NCBI GenBank assembly: GCA_026692665.1
Contig: JAPLOF010000022.1
Coordinates: 85,679-149,678, forward strand
DNA: 64,000 nt
Reading direction: 5' to 3'
Source: Planctomycetota bacterium
GTDB taxonomy: Bacteria > Planctomycetota > UBA1135 > GCA-002686595
This document shows, piece by piece, positions 1 through 8,548 of this stretch (position 1 is its first letter; each line of letters begins with the position of its first letter). Both the position numbers and the translations under genes were made by a program. Below the pieces are notes generated by a model. That model ran no database searches, was not told the origin of the DNA, and saw only the letters and a program-made list of their open reading frames with translations.

Positions 1-45
1 GGGTCGAGCTGTCGCCGGAATCCGCCCCCAGCGTATCCTGAGCTC

Positions 46-1659
46 GTGTCGCGCCGGATCCTGGTCTTCCTCGCCGCGCTGCTCTTCGCACTCGCGTGCG
101 CGGTGCTGTGGTCCGTGCGCGCCGCCGGTCCTCAGTCGATCAGCGTGCCTGCTCCGATGGTCGCGTCCCAGGATGCAACGGCCCCCGGACTCGTGGAGAT
201 GGAGCCCGGGTCCGTGCCGCAGCGCTACGTCGAGGATTCCGGGGCCCCCGTGCCGCTCCTCGTCCGGGTCGTGGATCTCCAGGGGGCCGCGCCAGAGACC
301 TGGTGGGTGCAAGCCGTCCGGGATCCCGACACGACGAACCCGGTTGCGTCCAGTCCCGGCAGCGCCGCGTCGATCGAAGCACGTTCGACTGCCGGAGCGG
401 CCCAGCTCGAACGCGGTGTGTACGGGTCCGGCGACGTTCCTGTCGAGCTCACCGCCCGTGCGCGCCAGGGGTCGCCCCGGCTCGTGATCCAGGCCAGGGC
501 GTTCCGCGAAGACGGTTTCCGCTACATGGAGAGCGAGCCGCTCGTCGTCGACGCTTCGATGCATGGGCTGATCACGCTCGTCGTCGCGACACCCACGGTG
601 CTCGTCGTGCGTGTCGACGGTCCTCGTCCGAGCGGAGACCTGCGCTTCGAGATCCACCCGGTCGATGGGAACTCCAGCGCCACGACTCGCGGCCCTGCGT
701 CCACGGTGGCCGACGATGGCGAAGCTACGTTTCGCGTGACGCCGGCCATCGCCTACCGCGTCCGCGTCTCGGGCCCGGATCCCGCCGACGTCGCCGAAAC
801 CACGGTCGCAGGGCTCCGGCGCGAGGAGCAACGCGGCGTCCTGGTCCAGTTCCCCGGCGGTCTGGCGGTCCCTGTGCCGACCGGGTACGCGGTGGTGGCT
901 CTCGCTGGCCGCGTCGAGTTCGAGGGTGCCGAACGTCCCGGGCTCTGGGCCGCCGTTGACGGCGGTCTGCCCATCTCCATCGCCGTTCGGGCCAACGGGG
1001 AGTTCGAGCTCATGCACGTGCGCGGGGAATCCGTCGAGCTCCACGCGGCGGGCGAGGAGTTCGAGGCCCGCTTCGACCCCGAAGTGTCCACGCACCCGTT
1101 CGGGACGCAGGGAGTGATCCTGCGCTCCGTTCCGAGCGCCCCGCGCGCGGAGGTTTCCATCCGCATCGTGGCCGCCGAATCGGGCGAACCCATCACGGAC
1201 GCGAACGTGACCATCCAGAGGCTGGATGGGGCGCGCATGCGTCAGAAGCACCTCGGGACGCTGAACGCGGCGACGACCACCGTCACGCTGCCCGCGCTAG
1301 AAGACCTCGAGTACCTCGTCTGCTCGCGCGATCGGCGCGACGCGATCGGCCGGATCCTGTTTCCCGGGGGGCCTGGCTCGAGCGCGCGGGTCGAGTGCAC
1401 GATCCGGCTCGAGCGCGGCTTCCGGCGCGAATTCCGCGTCCAGCACTGCAGCCTCCATACGCCGATCGAGGGAGCCGAAGTCCTCCTCGACGGAGTGTGC
1501 CTCGGCCGATCCGATGCGGAGGGCCGCGTGCTCGTCGAACTGGGCGCCTGGCCGGGACGACTCACGGTCCGGGCGGATACCTTCGACGAAGGGTACTGGC
1601 CTCCACAGTGGCAGGCCTCGATCCCGGCGCGGGGCATCAACCTCTGCCCGCAGGATTGA
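46..1659 (+). CDS. Secreted protein of unknown function with carboxypeptidase-regulatory-like C-terminus
   Basis: A 537-residue protein starting at a GTG. The N-terminus (MSRRILVFLAALLFALACA) is a convincing signal peptide or membrane anchor, so the protein is probably exported. The body is rich in beta-strand-like segments. Two parts near the C-terminus, at about residues 365-430 and 460-530, look like CarboxypepD-regulatory or PEGA-type beta-sandwich modules; the second includes the pattern IEGAEVLLDG followed by DAEGRV. No catalytic motif was recognised. It heads a same-strand run of mostly secreted proteins. The function is unknown and the domain call is tentative. Confidence 0.7.
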   Translation: MSRRILVFLAALLFALACAVLWSVRAAGPQSISVPAPMVASQDATAPGLVEMEPGSVPQRYVEDSGAPVPLLVRVVDLQGAAPETWWVQAVRDPDTTNPVASSPGSAASIEARSTAGAAQLERGVYGSGDVPVELTARARQGSPRLVIQARAFREDGFRYMESEPLVVDASMHGLITLVVATPTVLVVRVDGPRPSGDLRFEIHPVDGNSSATTRGPASTVADDGEATFRVTPAIAYRVRVSGPDPADVAETTVAGLRREEQRGVLVQFPGGLAVPVPTGYAVVALAGRVEFEGAERPGLWAAVDGGLPISIAVRANGEFELMHVRGESVELHAAGEEFEARFDPEVSTHPFGTQGVILRSVPSAPRAEVSIRIVAAESGEPITDANVTIQRLDGARMRQKHLGTLNAATTTVTLPALEDLEYLVCSRDRRDAIGRILFPGGPGSSARVECTIRLERGFRREFRVQHCSLHTPIEGAEVLLDGVCLGRSDAEGRVLVELGAWPGRLTVRADTFDEGYWPPQWQASIPARGINLCPQD

Positions 1660-1727
1660 GCCTCGACGGCTCCCCGATCCGGGCGCGGCTCCCTGGCTTC
1701 GCATCATCCGCTTCGAGCACGCACTCC

Positions 1728-2159
1728 GTGAACACCCCGTCGGCCCCTCTGCTCCGTCTGCCTGCCACCCTGCGCGCGCGGCTCGAGGACTGGTCGCGCG
1801 TCCGCTATCCGCGCGAAGCGTGCGGTCTGCTGATCGGCCTCCGCGCGGAGAAACACATCGAGGTGGTCCAGGTGCGCGAGGCGCGCAACCGGGACTTGGA
1901 GCACGCGGCCCTTCGGTACCTGCTGGACCCGGTCGATCACCTCGCGGCCGAGGAGGATGCCGCGGCGAACGGCTTCGAAGTAGTCGGCATCTGGCATTCG
2001 CACCCCGATCATCCCGCTTGCCCCTCGGAGCTCGATCGCGAGCAGGCCTGGGCGGGCTGGTCCTACGTCATCCTCGCGGTGGAGCACGGTCGGACCTCCG
2101 ATCTGCGCTCCTGGCGGCTCGTCGGCGAGCGCTTCGAGGAGGAGCGCCTGTCCAGCTGA
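1728..2159 (+). CDS. M67-family (JAMM/MPN+) metallopeptidase
   Basis: A 143-residue protein from a GTG start; the frame stays open further upstream, but the homologous part begins here. The JAMM zinc motif is visible as HSHPDHPACPSELD (H-x-H-x7-S-x2-D), and the upstream glutamate lies in the strand PREACGLL. Enzymes of this family cleave isopeptide or peptide bonds; in bacteria they often process ubiquitin-like sulfur-carrier proteins (MoaD/ThiS type) or act in cysteine biosynthesis. No carrier protein or E1-like gene is adjacent, so the substrate is unknown. The family call is strong; the role is open. Confidence 0.87.
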   Translation: MNTPSAPLLRLPATLRARLEDWSRVRYPREACGLLIGLRAEKHIEVVQVREARNRDLEHAALRYLLDPVDHLAAEEDAAANGFEVVGIWHSHPDHPACPSELDREQAWAGWSYVILAVEHGRTSDLRSWRLVGERFEEERLSS

Positions 2160-2292
2160 TGCCCGCCCGGGCTGGAAGGACTTTCGTCTCCGGCCGACCC
2201 CCACGGGATGTTCCCAAGAGGCGCGCAGTCCGCGGCGTTGGATCCGCGAGTCGACGGGTGCCACGATGGCCCCGTTCCGATCTGGAGGTCTC

Positions 2293-3933
2293 ATGTCGCT
2301 CGTCCATCTGTTCGTGGCGCTCGCCGCCGATCCCACTCCCATCACCTCGCGCATCGCGGACGTGACGGTCTATCCGTCCACCGCGCTCGTGCACCGTGCC
2401 GCCGAGGTCGGCGGCGCCGGCAGCTACGTGCTGCGCGGCCTGCCCCAGAGCCTCGACGCGGACTCGATCCGCGTGCGGGCCGATCGCGGCGCGGTCGTTT
2501 CGGTCGAGGTTCGCGATCGACTCCAGGAAGCCGTGCCGTCGGAGCGCGTGGACGCGCTGAAGACGCGCCTGATCGCGGCGGAGGCGGAGGTGCGTGTCGC
2601 GCAGGACAAGGTGGTGGCGACGGAACAGTTGACGAAGCACCTGAATTCGCTGATGGCGCTCGACCAGGCGCAGTCCCACGACGAGACGCGCACCGGTCGC
2701 TCGAACCCCGAGGCCTGGGATTCCAGCTGGGCCTTCTTCTCCAAGAAGATCGGCGAGGTGCAGGCCCAGAAACGCGAAGCCGACCGCGAACTCGTCGCGA
2801 AACAGCTCGAAGTGCAGAAGATCCAGGCCGAGATCGGACGTTGGTCGAGCACGCGCGCGGAGCCCGTGAAGGACGTGGTGGTCGAGATCGAGGGCCAGGG
2901 CGCGGCCAAGCTGGACGTCGAGTACATGGTGCAGGGCACCGGTTGGCAGCCGAACTACGAACTGCGCACGTCGAGCGACCTCACCAAGGTCGCGCTGACC
3001 TACCGCGCGCAGGTGTTCCAGTTCACGGGCGAGGACTGGAACGACGTCGCGCTCGCGCTCTCGACCGCGCAGCCGCAGCGTGGCGCGCAGGGACCCGAGC
3101 CGCTGCCGGTGTGGCTCTCGCTCTGGCAGCCGCCGCCGCCGAGCGAGGAGACAGCTCGGAAGTCGCGGCGCCCCGCCGCCGCGGAGGTCGAGGTGCTCAG
3201 CGGCATGGGGTACGCCGGCAAGGACCTCGCCTCCAACGAAGCGGAAGTGCGCCGCTCCTTCGCGACGGTCGAGAGCACCGGTCTCTCGGTGCGCTACCAG
3301 ATCCCGCGGCGAGAGACCGTGCAGTCGCGCAACGAACCGACGAGCGTGCTCGTCGGCCAGGCCGACCTCGGAGTCGCGATCGAGCGCACCGTCGTGCCCG
3401 CGGTCGACCCGACCGTGTGGCTGCGCGGCCGCGCGAAAAACACGACCCCGTACACGCTGCTCCCCGGAGCCGCCTCGGTCTTCCTGGGGCAGGACTTCCT
3501 GGGGCGCGCGTCGGTGGACCTCGTGCAACCGGGCGCCGAGCTCACGCTGCACCTCGGAGCCGACCCGTTCCTCGAGGTCGAGCGCACGCGCACGCAGGAC
3601 ATGGAGAAGGGGCCCGGGTTCCTGTCCTCGCAATCGTCCAAGATCGAGGGCTGGCGCATCCACATCAAGAACGCCGGCGCGCCCACCCAGGCGAAGGACG
3701 GCGCGGTCGAGGTGATCGTACGCGAGGTCCTGCCGCGTCCGCGCGACGAGCGCATCGAGGTCGAGCTCACGAAGTCGGAGCCCAAGACCTCCGTCGACGA
3801 ACGCTGGAAGCAGGACCGCGAGGAGAAGGGGATCCTGACCTGGACCGTGCGCGTGCCGAAGGCCGGCGCGGCCGACGTGGTCTGGGAGTACACGGTGGGC
3901 TACCCGAAGGGCGCCCGGGTCGTGCGCGAGTAA
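2293..3933 (+). CDS. MuiA-family (DUF4140/DUF4139) protein
   Basis: A 546-residue protein of the 'mucoidy inhibitor MuiA' family. The ATG at 2293 is preceded by ggagg at 2284-2288 with a 4-base spacer, which decides against the upstream in-frame ATG at 2266. Order: DUF4140-like N-terminal region (about 20-115, starting ITSRIADVTVYPS), a charged coiled coil (about 85-180), then the DUF4139 beta domain (about 205-540) with the characteristic YMVQGTGWQPNYELR. The N-terminus is only weakly signal-like. The biochemical function of the family is unknown despite its name. It is followed 54 bases later by a 5'-nucleotidase. Confidence 0.85.
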   Translation: MSLVHLFVALAADPTPITSRIADVTVYPSTALVHRAAEVGGAGSYVLRGLPQSLDADSIRVRADRGAVVSVEVRDRLQEAVPSERVDALKTRLIAAEAEVRVAQDKVVATEQLTKHLNSLMALDQAQSHDETRTGRSNPEAWDSSWAFFSKKIGEVQAQKREADRELVAKQLEVQKIQAEIGRWSSTRAEPVKDVVVEIEGQGAAKLDVEYMVQGTGWQPNYELRTSSDLTKVALTYRAQVFQFTGEDWNDVALALSTAQPQRGAQGPEPLPVWLSLWQPPPPSEETARKSRRPAAAEVEVLSGMGYAGKDLASNEAEVRRSFATVESTGLSVRYQIPRRETVQSRNEPTSVLVGQADLGVAIERTVVPAVDPTVWLRGRAKNTTPYTLLPGAASVFLGQDFLGRASVDLVQPGAELTLHLGADPFLEVERTRTQDMEKGPGFLSSQSSKIEGWRIHIKNAGAPTQAKDGAVEVIVREVLPRPRDERIEVELTKSEPKTSVDERWKQDREEKGILTWTVRVPKAGAADVVWEYTVGYPKGARVVRE

Positions 3934-3987
3934 CCGGCGCCGTCCCTGTTCCCAACTGGACGCCGGCGCGGCAGGCTATCGAGCACG

Positions 3988-5580
3988 ATGGCCTGCCGCT
4001 TTTCCGCTTTCCTCTGGCTCGCGGTCCTCGCCGCGAATTCCTGCGCGTCCGCGAACTCGAGCACCACCGCTCCGGCCGAGCCGATGCCGGCCGCGGCGAC
4101 GCACCCGCTCGAGCGTGTCCACTTCGTCGTGCTGCACACGAACGACGTGCACGGCCAGGTGCTCCCGCGCAAGGCCACCTGGTTGAAGCGCCCGGATCCG
4201 CCGATGGTCGGGGGGCTCGCCCGCGTCGCCGCGCGCGTGAAGCGCGAGAAGGCGGCGGCGGAGAAGGACGGCGCGCTGGTGCTCGTCGTGGACGGCGGCG
4301 ACTGGTACCAGGGCACGCCCGAGGGCGTCGTGGACGACGGCCTGCCGTTCCTGGTCGCGATGTCCGGCGTCGGCTACGACGCGGTCTGCGTCGGCAACCA
4401 CGAGTTCGACTTCGGCGTGCCGAACCTCGTGAAGCTGATCCGCGATTCGAAGCTCCCGGCCGTCGTCGCGAACCTCACCGAGCGCGAGACGGGCAAGCCG
4501 ATCGCATGGGCGCCGCCGTGGCGCATCGTGCAGAAAGGCGCGTGGAAGATCGCGATCGTGGGTCTCCTGACGCCCGAGACGCCCGAGATCACGCACCCGG
4601 ACGCGCAGAAGCTCGTGTTCGGCGATCCCGCACGCGCGCTGACCCAGGTTCGGACTGCGCTTCCCGCCGGGATCGACTGGATCCTGCCCATCACCCACCT
4701 CGGCGTGGACGACGACCGTGCGGTCGCGAAGGCGCATCCTGAACTGCCCCTGATCGTCGGCGGGCACAGCCATACCTTCCTCAAGGAGGGCGTCCGCGAG
4801 GGGCAGACGCTCATCGTCCAGACCGGCGCCAAGGCTTCGGCGCTCGGGCGCGTGGACGTGTGGTTCGACGCGCAGACGAAGAAGGTCCTCGAGAGCAGCG
4901 CGCGGCTCATCGACCTGGACGCGGAGCCGGCGCCCGAGGATCGCGTCGCGGCGGTCGATACGGCCTGCGCGGCACTCGTCAAGCGCAGCGAAGCGCGCAT
5001 GAACGAGGTCGTCGGCGAGCTGGCCGCGCCGCTCGAACGCGCGAAGGACCCACTGTCCTCCTCGTCGGCCGGGAACTTCCTGGCCGACGCGCTGCGCCAG
5101 CACGCCGTCGCCGACGTCGGCTTGATGAACCGCGGCGGGATCCGCGCGGATCTCGACGCCGGGCCGATCACGCGCCGCCACGCCTTCGAGCTGTGCCCGT
5201 TCGAGAACAACGTGACCGTGCTGACGATCACCGGATCCGAGCTCGCGGCGATGATCACGAAGTCCGTCGAGGGCACGGCGCACTCCGGGCTCGAAGTCTC
5301 CGGGATCGTCGTCGAGGTGGCCGTCGACGCGAAGGGCAGCCGCACCCTGAGCGGCCTGAAGGTCGGCGGCGCGCCCGTCGATCCGAAGAAGGAGTACCGC
5401 GTCGCGCTGAACTCGTTCCTGGCCGACGGGGGCGACGCCTATGTCGAGAAGGTCCTGCCGGGTCCGAAGCGGAAGGACGACATGGTCCTGATGCGCGACC
5501 TCATCGAGGAGACGTTCCGGAACCAGAAGAAGGTCGTTCCGAATGCCGAGAACCGCTACGTGGTGACGAGGACGCCGTGA
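3988..5580 (+). CDS. Bifunctional metallophosphatase/5'-nucleotidase (UshA type)
   Basis: A 530-residue exported enzyme that should hydrolyse nucleotides or nucleotide sugars outside the cytoplasm. A signal sequence ends near residue 22; a cysteine there (AANSCAS) could be a lipid site, but the lipobox is weak. The calcineurin-like metal motifs are present: LHTNDVHGQ (about 49-57), GGDWYQGTP, GNHEFDFG (136-143) and GGHSHTF (about 258). The C-terminal 5'-nucleotidase domain (about 335-530) carries NFLADALR and MNRGGIRADL. The length is normal for the family. Its stop overlaps the next gene's GTG by four bases. Confidence 0.93.
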   Translation: MACRFSAFLWLAVLAANSCASANSSTTAPAEPMPAAATHPLERVHFVVLHTNDVHGQVLPRKATWLKRPDPPMVGGLARVAARVKREKAAAEKDGALVLVVDGGDWYQGTPEGVVDDGLPFLVAMSGVGYDAVCVGNHEFDFGVPNLVKLIRDSKLPAVVANLTERETGKPIAWAPPWRIVQKGAWKIAIVGLLTPETPEITHPDAQKLVFGDPARALTQVRTALPAGIDWILPITHLGVDDDRAVAKAHPELPLIVGGHSHTFLKEGVREGQTLIVQTGAKASALGRVDVWFDAQTKKVLESSARLIDLDAEPAPEDRVAAVDTACAALVKRSEARMNEVVGELAAPLERAKDPLSSSSAGNFLADALRQHAVADVGLMNRGGIRADLDAGPITRRHAFELCPFENNVTVLTITGSELAAMITKSVEGTAHSGLEVSGIVVEVAVDAKGSRTLSGLKVGGAPVDPKKEYRVALNSFLADGGDAYVEKVLPGPKRKDDMVLMRDLIEETFRNQKKVVPNAENRYVVTRTP

Positions 5581-7079
5581 TCGCGACCGCGCTCTTCGCG
5601 GCTCTGCTGTTCCCGTCTCTCGCGCCGCCGGCCGCGTTCCAGAGTCCCGCGGCGCTCGCTCCCCTCGAGAAGAAGCTGCGTTCGAGCGACGATCGCGAGC
5701 GGCAGGAAGCGGTCAAGGAGCTCGCGGCGCTCGATGGGAAATTCGCGTGGGACCTCGTGGTCGGGGCCCTGAAGGACCCTTCTCCGCGCGTCGCGGACGA
5801 GGCCGAGATCGCGCTCGCGCAGGTGTCCGACCCGACCATCTCGATGGATCTCATGGGGAAGTCGGGCATGCAATCCGGCGATGCCTGGGTGGCCGTCCAC
5901 GCCGCTGGTGCGCTGGGATTCGCGCAGAAGCCCTTCCTGCCGGCGCTGCTGGCGGGGCTCCAGACGAAGTCGGACGAGGCGCGCGAGGTGCTGCTGTCGG
6001 GGATCGAGGACGCCGCGCGCGGCGGTCGGATCGGCTTGGATCCAGAGCGCGCGCTCGCCGCGGCGATCGAGAAGTCGATCCAGCCCAACGGGAAGGGCGG
6101 GACCGCGCAGGCCGCGGCTCTGCTCGCGCTGGCCGCGATGGAACCGGCGCAGTCGACGGCCTGGATCGCGCGGGCCGAAGCGAAGCAGTCGAGCCCGCAC
6201 CTGTGCGCCCTTCTCGCCCTGGCGGCCGACGATCGGAGCGAGAGCGCGAAGAAGCTCTTCGCCATCGGGGTCGCTCATCCCGATCGGGCCGTGCGCGCGC
6301 AGGCCGCTGCCGTCCTCGCCGCGAATCCCGACGCGGACCGGCTGAAGCTGCTCGTCGACCTGTTCGCGGCCGAGAAGAACGCGCGGCTCTTCTGGACGAT
6401 CGACGGCCACCTCGAGCGCCTTTCCGGTCTGGCGGGCGGCGGCAAGGTCGAGTTCTGGAAGGGCTGGGTCGCGAAGCTCGGGCCGGGCTGGAAGCCCGTG
6501 ACGGGCGACGCACGCCGCTACGCGCCGGCTGGCGACACGGAAGCACCGAAGCTCGCCGGAATGCCGATCCTCTCCGGTGGGATCGCGATCCTCGTCGACT
6601 TCTCGGGTTCGACCTGGCAGAAGCGGCCGGATGGAACCACGGTCAAGCAGCGGCTGGACGCCGAGCTGGAGAAGGCGTTGCAGGCCTTGCCGCCCAGCGC
6701 GCGTTTCAACGTCATTCCCTACACGAACGCGCCGATCTCTTGGGAGAAGAAGCTCGCGACGGCGACGCCCGCGAACGTCGCCAAGGCCCTGAAGTTCTTC
6801 ACAGGGTGCAAGGAGAGCGGCAAGGGCAACTTCTGGGACGCGGCGATGCTCGCGCTGGAGGATCCCGACGTGGACACGATCCTCGTCCTGACCGACGGCG
6901 CGCCCACGGGCGGTCGGCGCTGGAACCTCGACCTGATGCGCGCGCGTTTCGTCGAGAAGAACCGGTTCCGGCACTTCGTGCTCGACGCCGTGCTGGTGGA
7001 CGCGAAGAAGTTCCTCGCCGAGAAGTGGGAGGGCTGGTGCGGCGCGACGGGCGGGCGCGTGCTGGCCCTGGATCCCTGA
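5577..7079 (+). CDS. HEAT-repeat protein with C-terminal von Willebrand factor A domain
   Basis: A 500-residue protein. The GTG at 5577 forms a GTGA overlap with the nucleotidase stop, and the reading starts with a signal-like stretch (VIATALFAALLFPSLA), so export is likely. Residues about 30-270 are alanine-rich HEAT-like helical repeats. Residues about 335-495 form a VWA-like domain with a recognisable metal site DFSGS (341-345) and a downstream TDGAPTGG. Such proteins are usually binding scaffolds; the partner is unknown. Translational coupling suggests expression with the nucleotidase. Confidence 0.78.
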   Translation: MIATALFAALLFPSLAPPAAFQSPAALAPLEKKLRSSDDRERQEAVKELAALDGKFAWDLVVGALKDPSPRVADEAEIALAQVSDPTISMDLMGKSGMQSGDAWVAVHAAGALGFAQKPFLPALLAGLQTKSDEAREVLLSGIEDAARGGRIGLDPERALAAAIEKSIQPNGKGGTAQAAALLALAAMEPAQSTAWIARAEAKQSSPHLCALLALAADDRSESAKKLFAIGVAHPDRAVRAQAAAVLAANPDADRLKLLVDLFAAEKNARLFWTIDGHLERLSGLAGGGKVEFWKGWVAKLGPGWKPVTGDARRYAPAGDTEAPKLAGMPILSGGIAILVDFSGSTWQKRPDGTTVKQRLDAELEKALQALPPSARFNVIPYTNAPISWEKKLATATPANVAKALKFFTGCKESGKGNFWDAAMLALEDPDVDTILVLTDGAPTGGRRWNLDLMRARFVEKNRFRHFVLDAVLVDAKKFLAEKWEGWCGATGGRVLALDP

Positions 7080-7102
7080 TCGAAGGCTGACCCGCGCGCG
7101 CC

Positions 7103-7566
7103 TCAGGAACCGAGTATCGCGCCCGAAGCGAGCTCCTCGAGGAACGGCTTCCACGGCAGCACGCGCAGGCCATCCTGCCGCAAGGGGCGGGAGCCGCAGT
7201 ACACGCCGATCGCGTCGCGCACGCCGGGGTACTCGGCGCGGAAGCGGGCGATCCCTGCGCCGAACTTCGCTTCCCATCTCGTCCCCGACTTGACCTCGAC
7301 GAGCACGGGGCCGCGGTCGGTCTGCACCACGAAGTCGACCTCGGCGCCGTGATCACGATCCACGCGTGATCGGGTAGGGCCTCGCACTCCCGGCCGAGAA
7401 CGGAGGGGTCTCGGGCGAGACGCAGCAACTCCTGGGACCGGAGCAGGTCGTAGGTCGGCGCGCGGGGGAAGTTCTGCTGGATCCACGTCGTCTTGCCCGT
7501 GGCGCGCGGCCCGAGGAGGAAGAACGAGTGCTCGGGCCTGAGCAGAGTCCTGGTGACCGTGGTTAC
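7103..7566 (-). pseudogene. Broken AAA ATPase / DUF4143 gene with internal deletion
   Basis: Two frames on the minus strand each hold part of one known protein type. The 5' part has the Walker A GPRATGKTT and reads on to ALPDHAWIVI, where a Walker B DE should follow. At about 7354-7362 the similarity jumps to the other frame and resumes at DHGAEVDFVVQ and LVEVKSGTRWEAKF, which is the nuclease-like C-terminus of DUF4143 ATPases. The central part (some 200 or more codons, estimated from family length) is missing and the frames do not match. No ordinary start codon precedes the P-loop. This region accounts for the 600-base gap in coding capacity between 7079 and 7709. Confidence 0.82.
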
Positions 7567-7708
7567 GATTTGCGCCGAAAACTGACCCTCTAGGTTACAA
7601 ATCTCAAGTTCCACGACGCGGCCGTCCGGCCGGGCGAGATGAGATGCCGTCGCGCCGCCGCGGCTAGAATCCCCGCCCCCGAACCGGACCCGCCGAGCCC
7701 CGAACCGC

Positions 7709-8548
7709 ATGACCGCCACGACCTCCGCCGCCCTCGGCGCCCCCGAGACCATGCCCCAGGGGAAGGCGACCTATGCCGCCGGGGGGGGCGTCGCCCTCAT
7801 CACGCTGACGAACCCGCCGGCGAACGGTTACAGCCACGCCATGATGCGCGACCTCGACGAGGCCGTGCTGCGCGCGCGCTTCGACGACGCGGTCCACGTG
7901 ATCGTGCTGGCCGGCGCGGGCGAGAAGTTCTTCTGCGCCGGCGCGGACATCGCGATGCTCGACGCGGTCACGCCGACGTTCAAGTACCAGTTCTGCCTGC
8001 ACGCGAACGAGACGCTGCTGCGCCTCGAGCACACGCCGAAGCTCGTGATCGCCGCGCTGGGCGGCCACTGCGTCGGCGGCGGGCTCGAGATCGCGCTGGC
8101 CTGCGACCTGCGCGTCGCGCGCCGCGGTTCGGGCAAGACCGGCCTGCCGGAGGTCGCGCTGGGCGTCCTGCCCGGCACCGGCGGCACGCAGCGCCTCGCG
8201 CGCATCGTGGGCAAGAGCCGTGCGATCGAGCTCATGGCGAGCGGACGCCTGATCGCGTACGAGGAGGCGCTCACGCTGGGCCTCGTCGACGAGGTCCGCG
8301 ACGCGGCCGACGACGCGACGTTCCTCCTCGGCGTGATCGACTACGCGAAGAGCTTCTGCGCGCCGGGCAAGGCGCCGCTCGCCGTGGGGCTGATCAAGCG
8401 CGCGGTCCAGACCGGCTCCGAGATCCCGCTCGAGCAGGGCCTCGCGCTCGAACGGGAGCTGCAGGCGCGGCTCTTCTCGAGCAACGACGCCAAGGAAGGC
8501 ATCCAGGCCTTCGTGCAGAAACGCGCGGCGAAGTTCGAGGGGCGCTGA
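7709..8548 (+). CDS. Enoyl-CoA hydratase/isomerase family protein
   Basis: A 279-residue crotonase-fold enzyme, expected to hydrate 2-enoyl-CoA to 3-hydroxyacyl-CoA. The oxyanion-hole segments are FCAGADIAM and GGHCVGGGLEIALACDL; a catalytic glutamate is present in LPEVALGVLPGTGGTQRL. The start is ATG 7709; an in-frame ATG at 7751 would remove 14 residues. It overlaps the following oxidoreductase by one base (TGATG), and a 3-hydroxyacyl-CoA dehydrogenase comes next, so the three probably act together in beta-oxidation or short-chain acyl-CoA conversion. The exact substrate cannot be read from the sequence. Confidence 0.9.
   Translation: MTATTSAALGAPETMPQGKATYAAGGGVALITLTNPPANGYSHAMMRDLDEAVLRARFDDAVHVIVLAGAGEKFFCAGADIAMLDAVTPTFKYQFCLHANETLLRLEHTPKLVIAALGGHCVGGGLEIALACDLRVARRGSGKTGLPEVALGVLPGTGGTQRLARIVGKSRAIELMASGRLIAYEEALTLGLVDEVRDAADDATFLLGVIDYAKSFCAPGKAPLAVGLIKRAVQTGSEIPLEQGLALERELQARLFSSNDAKEGIQAFVQKRAAKFEGR

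Noticed and set aside
3934..3976. Imperfect inverted repeat after the MuiA gene as terminator
   Set aside because: Only about 9 of 11 positions pair, there is no T-run and the next gene starts 12 bases later; chance pairing is common at this GC content.
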